From contig JADCFR010000455.1 in NCBI GenBank assembly GCA_020249415.1, positions 1-7,223 on the forward strand: a stretch of DNA of 7,223 bases. Direction: 5' to 3'. Below are positions 1-5,994 of this stretch, piece by piece; position 1 is the stretch's first letter, and each line of letters opens with the position of its first letter. The position numbers were made by a program, and so were the translations under genes. The notes under the pieces are model-generated. The model saw nothing but the letters and a program-made list of their open reading frames with translations, ran no database searches and was not told the DNA's origin. Source of the stretch: Roseomonas sp. Its GTDB lineage: Bacteria; Pseudomonadota; Alphaproteobacteria; Acetobacterales; Acetobacteraceae.

Positions 1-1
1 C

Positions 2-79
2 GGTTTCCGGGATAGCTGGGCCATGTTTGCCGAACAGATCGAAGGCTATCGCGCTGCCCGGGTGCTGCCGCCGCGTTGA
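2..79 (+). CDS. C-terminal end of an unidentified protein (partial)
   Basis: A stop-free frame enters from the left edge and ends at TGA 77-79, giving 25 residues that finish with RAARVLPPR. It lies on the same strand as metK, 138 bases upstream. The fragment is too short to assign a family. In many alphaproteobacteria the gene before metK is lnt or a helix-turn-helix regulator, but the residues here (start GFRDSWAMFAEQIEGY) do not let me choose either. I call it coding because the frame is open, its composition is protein-like, and it stops just before a structured non-coding leader. Confidence 0.45.
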   Translation, partial: GFRDSWAMFAEQIEGYRAARVLPPR

Positions 80-88
80 AAATAATCG

Positions 89-188
89 AGGGTCGCGGCG
101 CCCCCTGCCTTGACCCTGCCACACCCCCCTGCAATACGCCCCCCGCCCCGGATGTTCCGGGGCAGAGCATCGTCGGGCTAAACCGGCG
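89..188 (+). promoter_or_regulatory. metK leader with three consecutive hairpins
   Basis: The gap between the upstream stop and metK contains three inverted repeats in a row. AGGGTC 89-94 pairs with GACCCT 112-117 (loop of 17). GCCCCGG 145-151 pairs with CCGGGGC 157-163 (loop ATGTT). CGTCGG 171-176 pairs with CCGGCG 183-188, with one G-T pair and loop GCTAAA. The middle stem could end the upstream transcript, although no T-run follows it. The last stem ends 29 bases before the metK ATG, so it could affect metK expression. The structure is seen directly; any regulatory role is inference. I could not match it to a known SAM-sensing riboswitch class. Confidence 0.35.
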
Positions 189-217
189 AATCCCGCGACA
201 AGAGGCCGAACCACGCC

Positions 218-1405
218 ATGCGCGATAAGGGCGAATATCTCTTTACCTCGGAATCCGTTTCCGAAGGCCATCCTGATAAGGTGGCGGACCGCATTTCAGA
301 TACCGTGCTGGATGCCTTCCTGACCGCCGATCCCTATGCCCGCGTCGCCTGCGAAACGCTGGTCACCACCAATCGCGTGGTGCTGGCGGGCGAAGTACGG
401 GGCCCGGCGGAAATCACGCCGGAATACCTGATCCATCTGGCGCGGCTTGCGATCCATGACATTGGCTATGAGCAGGAAGGCTTTCATTGGCAGCATGCCG
501 ATATCGCCTGCCATTTGCACGCCCAATCGGCGCATATCGCCCAAGGCGTGGATGCTGCCGGCAATAAGGATGAAGGTGCGGGCGACCAGGGCATCATGTT
601 CGGCTATGCCTGCCGCGAAACACCGGAATTGATGCCGGCGCCGCTCTATTACGCGCATGAAATCCTGCGCCATGTCAGCACGCTCCGCCGCGCCAAGGAT
701 AACGCCGTGGCCGGGCTGCTGCCTGATGCGAAAAGTCAGGTGACTTTGCGCTATGTGGATGGCAAGCCGGTGGGGGCTACTTCCGTGGTGGTTTCTACCC
801 AGCACGAGGAATCGCTGGAACAGGCCGACATCAAGCGCATCCTGCGCCCGATTGTGGAATCCGTGCTGCCCAAGGGCTGGATGTGCCCGGATAGCGAATT
901 CTACGTGAACCCGACCGGCACCTTCATCATTGGTGGGCCGGATGGCGATTGCGGCCTGACCGGGCGCAAAATCATCGTGGATACCTATGGCGGTGCGGCG
1001 CCGCATGGTGGTGGCGCTTTCTCCGGCAAGGATCCGACCAAGGTGGACCGCTCGGCGGCCTATGCCGCGCGCTATGTCGCGAAGAATGTCGTGGCGTCTG
1101 GCCTCGCCGATAAGTGCACCATTCAGGTGAGCTACGCGATTGGCGTTTCCAAGCCATTGTCGGTTTATTTCGACCTGCATGGCACGGGCAAGGATGTGGA
1201 TGAGGCGAAGCTGGCGAAGGTGATTGACGGCATGGTCAATCTCTCCCCGCGCGGCATTCGTGAGCATCTGAAGCTGAACCGCCCGATCTATGTGCCGACC
1301 AGCGCCTATGGCCATTTCGGCCGCGTGCCGGATCCAGCGAAGGGTACTTTCACCTGGGAAATGACCGATCTGGCGGATGAGCTGCGGCGCGCCTTTGGGC
1401 GTTGA
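218..1405 (+). CDS. metK: S-adenosylmethionine synthetase (methionine adenosyltransferase)
   Basis: This cytoplasmic enzyme joins ATP and methionine to give S-adenosylmethionine, phosphate and diphosphate. The 395 residues match the usual bacterial MetK length. The N-terminal ATP/methionine signature ends in GHPDK (17-21), with the expected His18 and Asp20, and Glu46 follows in the ACETLV segment. Family signature 1, [12 protein letters not shown], is at 120-131. Signature 2, the glycine-rich P-loop-like stretch [17 protein letters not shown], is at 264-280. By family comparison Lys172, Asp244, Lys251, Lys271, Lys275 and Asp277 correspond to known active-site residues. The start ATG is preceded by AGAGG at 201-205, 12 bases upstream, which is a little far but acceptable, and the protein begins exactly where the family begins. 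A strong hairpin follows the stop. TrmB downstream consumes its product. No defects are seen. Confidence 0.98.
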   Translation: MRDKGEYLFTSESVSEGHPDKVADRISDTVLDAFLTADPYARVACETLVTTNRVVLAGEVRGPAEITPEYLIHLARLAIHDIGYEQEGFHWQHADIACHLHAQSAHIAQGVDAAGNKDEGAGDQGIMFGYACRETPELMPAPLYYAHEILRHVSTLRRAKDNAVAGLLPDAKSQVTLRYVDGKPVGATSVVVSTQHEESLEQADIKRILRPIVESVLPKGWMCPDSEFYVNPTGTFIIGGPDGDCGLTGRKIIVDTYGGAAPHGGGAFSGKDPTKVDRSAAYAARYVAKNVVASGLADKCTIQVSYAIGVSKPLSVYFDLHGTGKDVDEAKLAKVIDGMVNLSPRGIREHLKLNRPIYVPTSAYGHFGRVPDPAKGTFTWEMTDLADELRRAFGR

Positions 1406-1415
1406 GGCTTGGGCA

Positions 1416-1444
1416 GGCCCGGAAAAACTTGACTTTTCCGGGCC
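1416..1444 (+). terminator. Strong hairpin after metK, probable terminator
   Basis: GGCCCGGAAAA (1416-1426) pairs perfectly with TTTTCCGGGCC (1434-1444), an 11-bp stem around a 7-base loop, starting 10 bases after the metK stop. No T-run follows on the + strand, so it is not a textbook intrinsic terminator. It may still end or protect the metK transcript. Because the stem is symmetric, it could also act on antisense transcripts. Confidence 0.6.
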
Positions 1445-1486
1445 ACTTAGGCTACGAACTTATTGGGATATAGAGGAGTTTCAGAG

Positions 1487-1516
1487 ATGTTTTTCATGAG
1501 TGGCCATAAAGACTGA
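1487..1516 (+). CDS. Nine-codon frame with strong RBS: leader peptide or severed N-terminus of the next gene
   Basis: ATG 1487 opens a frame encoding MFFMSGHKD and closes at TGA 1514-1516. A near-ideal Shine-Dalgarno, AGAGGAG (1472-1478), lies 8 bases before the ATG. The frame is the same as that of the following membrane-protein gene, whose ATG at 1532 is six codons after this TGA. That ATG has no good Shine-Dalgarno of its own. Two readings fit: a short upstream ORF that couples translation to the next gene, or the original start of that gene cut off by a nonsense change (the linker codons read IRAQP). I cannot tell which from one genome. Confidence 0.4.
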   Translation: MFFMSGHKD

Positions 1517-1531
1517 ATTCGGGCGCAGCCC

Positions 1532-2113
1532 ATGTCAGTTTTCTCGGCCAGGACGGTATTGCGCGTGGTTCTGTTCGCAACCCTCCTGGTAGCTGGCTTC
1601 GGTTACGTCTTCGGGCCAAGTGCCGCGCCATTTCTAACAGCTTGTATCGCTTTCATCGCGGCCGTTGTTGGCTATTTTTCGCTGGTCCAGACCCGCGATT
1701 TGGCGCGCAAGAAAGCGACTCTCGATCTTATCGAAAGCGCTGAGTCAAAAGAATACTACCAGGATCGCTACACGGCTTACCTCGCCTTTCGTCGTGCTTC
1801 GCGCGCGGAGCGGGAGCAGATTGCAAATCCGGAAAATCGTGACCCCACTTGTGACGCCTTGCGCAGCAAATGCCAGGATTTCCTCAACCATTATGAACTT
1901 GTCGCCATCGCGGGTAAGCAGGGTTTGCTTGACTTGGATTTTTATCGGGATTGGATGGGTCCGAACTTCGTACGAGACTGGAACGAGGCAGAGATTTTGG
2001 TGAATAGCGCGCGCGGTGTGGACAGGCCGGGCGATCGGGGCAATCCGGCCGCATTTGAAAATTTTGAACGCCTCGCCGTCTCCTGGGGAGGCAAACCATT
2101 GTGCAGGAAATAA
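1532..2113 (+). CDS. Small membrane protein, DUF4760-like, function unknown
   Basis: The protein has 193 residues. Two hydrophobic helices, at about 9-27 and 33-52, form an N-terminal hairpin. A charged soluble domain follows, probably cytoplasmic. The soluble part carries a Tyr/Glu-rich helix near 71-83, the segment LNHYELVAIAGKQGLLD (118-134), a conserved-looking Trp (DWN, 149-151) and FENFERLA near the C-terminus (175-182). This arrangement (two TM helices, then LN-x-YE-x-hA-x-G and a final FE-x-L-x-x-W) resembles the DUF4760 family as I remember it; no search was run. The family has no settled function. Hand counts on two 60-base lines of this gene gave about 50% GC, against about 70% on a trmB line, which suggests a later arrival between metK and trmB. 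ATG 1532 lacks a clear ribosome site. The 3' end overlaps trmB by 13 bases and contains its Shine-Dalgarno. Confidence 0.75.
   Translation: MSVFSARTVLRVVLFATLLVAGFGYVFGPSAAPFLTACIAFIAAVVGYFSLVQTRDLARKKATLDLIESAESKEYYQDRYTAYLAFRRASRAEREQIANPENRDPTCDALRSKCQDFLNHYELVAIAGKQGLLDLDFYRDWMGPNFVRDWNEAEILVNSARGVDRPGDRGNPAAFENFERLAVSWGGKPLCRK
2085..2091 (+). promoter_or_regulatory. Ribosome binding site of trmB inside the upstream gene
   Basis: GGGGAGG lies 9 bases before GTG 2101 and within the last codons of the DUF4760-like gene. It settles GTG 2101 as the trmB start and implies translational coupling between the two genes. Confidence 0.75.
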
Positions 2114-2814
2114 TCTCCACGCGTCTCGCGATCGGTGTCCCGGATCGCCTCTATGGCCGGCGCCGCGGCCACCCCTTGCGCCCACGGCAGCAGCGCCTGC
2201 TTGAAGAAACCCTGCCGCGCCTTCGGCTCACCCAGGCGCAAGCCACCGATCCGCGCGCCGCTTTCGGCATGGGCGATGTGCCGCTTTGGCTGGAAGTGGG
2301 GTTTGGTGGCGGGGAACACACGCTTGATCAAATCGCGGCGCATCCGGGCGTTGCCTATATCGCCTCGGAAGTCTTCGAAAATGGGCTTTGCGCCCTGCTG
2401 ACGCGCCTAGTGCCGGAAGGGGCAGAAGAAACGGGCACTTTGCCGCGTAATTTAAGACTCTGGCCGCAAGATGCGCGGCATTTGCTGCGCGCCCTGCCAG
2501 AGGCGGCCTTGGATCGGCTGTTTCTGATGTTCCCCGACCCCTGGCCCAAGGCGCGGCATGCCAAAAGGCGCTTTGTGCATCCGGAATTGCTGCCCATGGT
2601 GGCGCGCGCCATGAAGCCGGGCGGGGTTTGGCGCATTGCCTCTGATGATCCCACCTATCAGGAATGGGTGCGTGACTGCATGGGCGCGCAGCCCTTCTTC
2701 AGCCTGGGCAGCCTTGCCGAGGTGCGCCCCGCCGGCTGGCCACCGACACGCTATGAAGCCAAGGCGCTGCGCGAGGGTCGCCAGCCACTTTATTGGGAAT
2801 GGATCAGGCGCTGA
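2101..2814 (+). CDS. trmB: tRNA (guanine(46)-N7)-methyltransferase
   Basis: TrmB transfers a methyl group from S-adenosylmethionine to N7 of G46 in the variable loop of tRNAs. The 237 residues form a single Rossmann-type methyltransferase domain. An N-terminal basic stretch, RLYGRRRGHPLRP (16-28), is typical of the alphaproteobacterial enzyme. The SAM-binding loop WLEVGFGGGEH is at 63-73. The acidic SAM contact appears as Glu90 in IASEVFENG. The family hallmark FPDPWPKARHAKRRF is at 144-158, including the catalytic-loop Asp146. The C-terminal signature TRYEAKALREG is at 216-226. The GTG start is supported by GGGGAGG 9 bases upstream and by the family N-terminus. The gene overlaps the DUF4760-like gene by 13 bases, so it is probably co-transcribed with it. 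It converges on the FKBP gene, with 39 bases between them. All key motifs are intact. Confidence 0.97.
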   Translation: MQEIISTRLAIGVPDRLYGRRRGHPLRPRQQRLLEETLPRLRLTQAQATDPRAAFGMGDVPLWLEVGFGGGEHTLDQIAAHPGVAYIASEVFENGLCALLTRLVPEGAEETGTLPRNLRLWPQDARHLLRALPEAALDRLFLMFPDPWPKARHAKRRFVHPELLPMVARAMKPGGVWRIASDDPTYQEWVRDCMGAQPFFSLGSLAEVRPAGWPPTRYEAKALREGRQPLYWEWIRR

Positions 2815-2853
2815 CGCGATGCGTCGGGCTCGCGCGGGCGGCCAATGGGACGC

Positions 2854-3186
2854 TTACCCAACGCCCAATAATTCAACCTCAAAAATCAGCGTCGCATTGG
2901 GCGGAATGACGCCACCCGCGCCGCGCGCGCCATAGCCAAGCTCGGGCGGGATGATCAGCGTGCGCTGCCCGCCCACCCTCATGCCGGCAAAACCCTGATC
3001 CCAGCCGCCAATGACATGGCCGGCACCGAGCATGAATGAAAAAGGCTCGGCACGGTCGCGCGAAGAATCGAATTTGCGGCCCTTGTTTTCAGGCGCGGCG
3101 CCATCGAACAGCCAGCCCGTATAATGCACCGTGATGTGCTGCCCCGGTGTCGCTTCGGCCCCGGTGCCGAGTTTCGTGTCAATCAT
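2854..3186 (-). CDS. FKBP-type peptidyl-prolyl cis-trans isomerase
   Basis: This enzyme catalyses cis-trans isomerisation of Xaa-Pro bonds during protein folding. The 110 residues form one FKBP domain with no signal peptide, so the protein should be cytoplasmic. The FK506-pocket residues are present: Tyr22 in [10 protein letters not shown], Phe39-Asp40 in KFDSS, Phe49/Phe51 in PFSFMLG, Val58-Ile59-Trp62 in HVIGGWDQG, Tyr85 in ELGYGARG, and Phe102 in [10 protein letters not shown]. The length is that of the minimal single-domain group (human FKBP12 type), not the SlyD or FkpA groups. The ATG is supported by AAGGAG (3193-3198), 6 bases upstream. It lies downstream of the molybdenum hydroxylase operon on the same strand, 84 bases from its last gene, with that operon's terminator in between. 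Its client proteins are unknown. Confidence 0.96.
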   Translation of the reverse strand: MIDTKLGTGAEATPGQHITVHYTGWLFDGAAPENKGRKFDSSRDRAEPFSFMLGAGHVIGGWDQGFAGMRVGGQRTLIIPPELGYGARGAGGVIPPNATLIFEVELLGVG

Positions 3187-3211
3187 GGTCTTCTCCTTTT
3201 AGGTTCCTCAC

Positions 3212-3247
3212 AAAAAGCAAGGCCCGGAAGCCGAAGCCTCCGGGCCT
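3212..3247 (-). terminator. Rho-independent terminator of the molybdenum hydroxylase operon
   Basis: Read on the - strand, AGGCCCGGAGGC (3247-3236) pairs with GCTTCCGGGCCT (3231-3220) through 12 bp, one of them G-T. The loop is TTCG closed by C-G, the extra-stable UUCG tetraloop. The sequence TGCTTTTTG follows, giving a U-tract at 3216-3212. It begins 23 bases after the stop of the Mo subunit. It lies only 25 bases before the FKBP ATG, so it separates the two units. Confidence 0.9.
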
Positions 3248-3270
3248 GACGCCTCATGCAGAAAGGGGGC

Positions 3271-5511
3271 TTATTCGGCCGCCTGTTCCAGCTTTTCCAA
3301 AACCCGCGGCGGCGACATGGGCAGCGCGTAGAAGCGCTTGCCCGTCGCGCGATACATGGCGTTGGAAATCGCGGCCAGCGGCGGCACCAGGGGCACTTCA
3401 CCCACGCCACGCACGCCTTGCGGGTGCTTTGGATTGGGGATTTCCAGCATCACCGCATCCAGCATCGGCAGATCCGAACAGACCGGCATGCGGTAATCAA
3501 GGAAGGCAGGATTATCTACCTGGCCCTTGGCGTTGTAGATATATTCCTCGTTCAGCGCCCAGCCGATGCCCTGCGCCGCGCCACCCTGCATCTGCCCTTC
3601 GACATAGGCCGGATGCACCGCGCGCCCGACATCCTGGAAGGAGGTATAGCGCAGCACCTTCACGGTACCGAGTTCCGGGTCCACTTCCACATCGCAGATA
3701 TGGGTCGCGAAACCGCCTTCGGCGCCGGTGGTGTTCAACTGCACGCCAGCCCCAATCGGCCCGCCGGTTTCCGTTGCCTTGGCAGCGATTTCCTTCAGGC
3801 TCAGCGGCGGGAATTGCCCCGCATTGGCGCCGGCCGGGCGCGCTTCGCCATTATCCCAAATCACCGCTTCGGGATCGATCTTCCAGATCTTCGCCGCGCG
3901 TTCCTTAAGCTGGGTGATGACCTTTTCGGATGATTGCGTCACCACCATCGCGGAAGCGAATAGCACGCGGCTGCCCCCGGTCAGGTTGGAATAGCCAATC
4001 GTCGCGGTATCGCCGATCAGCACGGAAACGCGCTTGTAATCAATGCCAAGCAATTCCGCGGTGATATTGGCGATGGAAGCGCGGGACCCACCAATATCCG
4101 GATGCCCGGTGGTGACCACCACATTGCCGTCTTCCGTGATGTTCACCTGCGCGGAGCTTTCACCACCCGCATTGAACCAGAAGCCACTCGCGACCCCACG
4201 GCCCTGATTGGGGCCAAGCGGCGCGCTGTAATGCGGATGCGCCATGGCCGCTTCAATGGTTTCCTTGAAGCCAATGCGCGGATAGACCGGGCCATGCGCA
4301 GCCTTGGTGCCTTCCTGCGCAGCGTTTTTCAGGCGCAGCGCCAGCGGGTCCATGCCAAGCTTTTCGGCCACTTCATCCAAGACGCATTCCACACCATAAG
4401 CGCCAATCGGCGCACCCGGCGCGCGATAGGCCGCAACTTTTGAGCGGTTGGACACCACATCAAAGCCCAGCGAATGCACATTCGGAATGTTATAGGGCGC
4501 GAAGGCGCAGCCCGCCGCACCGCGAATGGGCGAACCCGGCAGCGCGCCCGCTTGCAGGTAGAATGTGCCCTGCGCTGCGACGATGGTGCCATCCTTCTTC
4601 GCACCAATCTTGACAGTGCTGAAGGAGCCCGAGGTCGGGCCCGTGGCGCGCATCACTTCTTCGCGCGTCATCACCATTTTCACCGGACGGCCGGATTTCT
4701 TGGCGAGCAGCAGCGCCACCGGTTCAAGATAGACAATCGTCTTGCCGCCAAAGCCGCCGCCGATTTCCGCCGGAATGGCGCGGATATCGCTTTGCGGCAG
4801 GCCGGTGAGGTAGGAGCACATCGCGCGGACCATGAATTGGCCCTGGCTTGAGCTCCAGATCGTCGCCTTGCCGTCGGCCACACTGACCAGGCAGGCATGG
4901 GTTTCAATATAGCCCTGATGCACGGGCGCGGTGCGGAAGCTGCGTTCCACCACCACTTCGGCTTCGGCAAACCCCGCCTCCACATCGCCAAGCTTATGTT
5001 CCAGCTTACCCGCGATATTGGAAGGCTTGCCATCAAACTTGATGAAATCATGCAGGATCGGCGCATCGGGCTTGATCGCGTCTTCCGCGTCAATCACCCA
5101 TGGCAGAACCTCATATTCCACTTCGATCAGCTTCAGCGCCTCGGCCGCCACCTTTTCGGAAATCGCGGCAATGGCGGCAATCGGGTGGCCATGGAACAGC
5201 GCCTTTTCGCGCGCCATGATGTTGCGGCACATCCAGCGCATATCCTGAATGCCGAGCATCACGGATTTATCAATCGGGAAATCGACAATATCCTTATGCG
5301 TCACCACCGCCTTCACGCCGGGATGCGCTTCCGCCTTGGCGGTATTGATGGAAATGATGCGCGCATGCGGGTGCGGGCTGCGCAGCACCTTGCCCCAGAT
5401 CATGCCGGGCATATTGGTATCGGCGGCATAGGCAGCGAGCCCCGTCACCTTTTCCGCACCATCCGGACGGATCGTATTCTTGCCGATCCATTTGTTGGAC
5501 ATATCGTTCAT
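3271..5511 (-). CDS. Xanthine dehydrogenase-family molybdopterin-binding (large) subunit
   Basis: This is the catalytic subunit of a molybdenum hydroxylase, which hydroxylates a carbon centre using water and passes electrons to the Fe-S subunit. At 746 residues it has the usual length. The a/b hammerhead domain covers about 20-130. The Mo-cofactor domains follow from about 150 to the end. Visible motifs are HQGYIETH (198-205), GGGFGGK (251-257), AYRAPGAP (361-368), the Mo-domain loop GHPDIGGSRAS (469-479), TGGSRVLFA (511-519) and GVGEVPLVPP (702-711), where Glu705 is the expected catalytic base. The AYxCSFR loop of true (form I) CO dehydrogenase is absent. GGSR replaces the common GQG near the Mo site. 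The ATG overlaps the Fe-S gene's stop as TGATG, with GAGGGGGG 7 bases before it; an ATG three codons later is an alternative. There is no signal peptide. The substrate cannot be read from the sequence; purines, N-heterocycles, aldehydes or acyl-CoA aromatics are all possible for the family. Confidence 0.93.
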   Translation of the reverse strand: MNDMSNKWIGKNTIRPDGAEKVTGLAAYAADTNMPGMIWGKVLRSPHPHARIISINTAKAEAHPGVKAVVTHKDIVDFPIDKSVMLGIQDMRWMCRNIMAREKALFHGHPIAAIAAISEKVAAEALKLIEVEYEVLPWVIDAEDAIKPDAPILHDFIKFDGKPSNIAGKLEHKLGDVEAGFAEAEVVVERSFRTAPVHQGYIETHACLVSVADGKATIWSSSQGQFMVRAMCSYLTGLPQSDIRAIPAEIGGGFGGKTIVYLEPVALLLAKKSGRPVKMVMTREEVMRATGPTSGSFSTVKIGAKKDGTIVAAQGTFYLQAGALPGSPIRGAAGCAFAPYNIPNVHSLGFDVVSNRSKVAAYRAPGAPIGAYGVECVLDEVAEKLGMDPLALRLKNAAQEGTKAAHGPVYPRIGFKETIEAAMAHPHYSAPLGPNQGRGVASGFWFNAGGESSAQVNITEDGNVVVTTGHPDIGGSRASIANITAELLGIDYKRVSVLIGDTATIGYSNLTGGSRVLFASAMVVTQSSEKVITQLKERAAKIWKIDPEAVIWDNGEARPAGANAGQFPPLSLKEIAAKATETGGPIGAGVQLNTTGAEGGFATHICDVEVDPELGTVKVLRYTSFQDVGRAVHPAYVEGQMQGGAAQGIGWALNEEYIYNAKGQVDNPAFLDYRMPVCSDLPMLDAVMLEIPNPKHPQGVRGVGEVPLVPPLAAISNAMYRATGKRFYALPMSPPRVLEKLEQAAE

Positions 5512-5990
5512 CAGGCGGCCCCCCTCATTTCAGCGGCGGTTTCAAGCACGGCGCGAACAATCTTGTCGTAACCCGTGCAGCGGCACAGATTGCCCGCCAG
5601 GCCGAAGCGCACTTCGGTTTCGGTCGGGTTCGGGTTTTTTTCCAGCAGGGATTTGGCCGCAATCAGCACGCCCGGCGTGCAGATGCCGCATTGCAGCGCG
5701 GCCATTTCCAGGAATTTGCGTTGCAGCGGGTGCAGATCGCCACCCCGCGACATGCCTTCAATGGTGCCAAGCGATTTGCCTTCGGATTCCACCGCCAGCA
5801 TCAGGCAGGCGCAAACCAGACGGCCATCCACCGTGATGGAGCAGGCGCCGCAATCGCCGGTGCCGCAGCCTTCCTTGGCGCCGGTCAGGCCAAGCGGGCC
5901 ACGCAGCGCATCCAGCATGCTGTCATGCGCGTCGCACAGGAACTCCATCGGTTCCCCGTTGATGGTCGTGGAAACATGCATTTTGGACAT
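5511..5990 (-). CDS. [2Fe-2S] small subunit of the molybdenum hydroxylase
   Basis: This subunit carries electrons from the Mo centre to FAD. The 159 residues match the CoxS/XdhC-like small subunits. The N-terminal plant-ferredoxin domain holds Cys42, Cys47, Cys50 and Cys62 (CGTGDCGAC, then VCACL). The C-terminal helical [2Fe-2S] domain holds Cys101, Cys104, Cys136 and Cys138 (QCGICTPG and LCRCTGY). All eight ligands are present. I chose ATG 5990 because GGAG lies at 6002-5999, 8 bases upstream, and because the family begins at about this point (MSKMHVSTTINGEP). The open frame extends to a TTG at 6023 inside the preceding gene, but that has no matching N-terminus in the family. The start follows the FAD gene's stop by 4 bases, and the stop overlaps the Mo gene's start by 1 base, so the three are clearly one operon. 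No Tat signal is seen, so it is cytoplasmic. Confidence 0.95.
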   Translation of the reverse strand: MSKMHVSTTINGEPMEFLCDAHDSMLDALRGPLGLTGAKEGCGTGDCGACSITVDGRLVCACLMLAVESEGKSLGTIEGMSRGGDLHPLQRKFLEMAALQCGICTPGVLIAAKSLLEKNPNPTETEVRFGLAGNLCRCTGYDKIVRAVLETAAEMRGAA

Positions 5991-5994
5991 GTGA

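Noticed and set aside
89..188. SAM-II or SAM/SAH riboswitch upstream of metK
   Set aside because: GCTAAA at 177-182 recalls the conserved SAM-II 3' element, but here it is the loop of its own stem, and I find no long pseudoknotted loop or matching 5' element. The SAM/SAH consensus is not visible either.
296..1315. A 339-codon open frame on the - strand across metK
   Set aside because: It is antisense to an intact metK, rich in His/Arg/Ala as expected from reversed GC-rich codons, and has no recognisable domain. It is a composition shadow.
1742..2185. - strand frame across the end of the DUF4760-like gene into trmB
   Set aside because: It runs across two supported + strand genes, with no ribosome site or domain that I could recognise.
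3271..5511. Form I carbon monoxide dehydrogenase large subunit (coxL)
   Set aside because: The gene order fits, but the diagnostic AYxCSFR loop is absent.
4897..5571. Long + strand frames opposite the Mo and Fe-S genes (also 3147-3933 and 5480-6095)
   Set aside because: They lie antisense to well-supported genes, have skewed composition (Arg/His/Pro-rich) and no domains.
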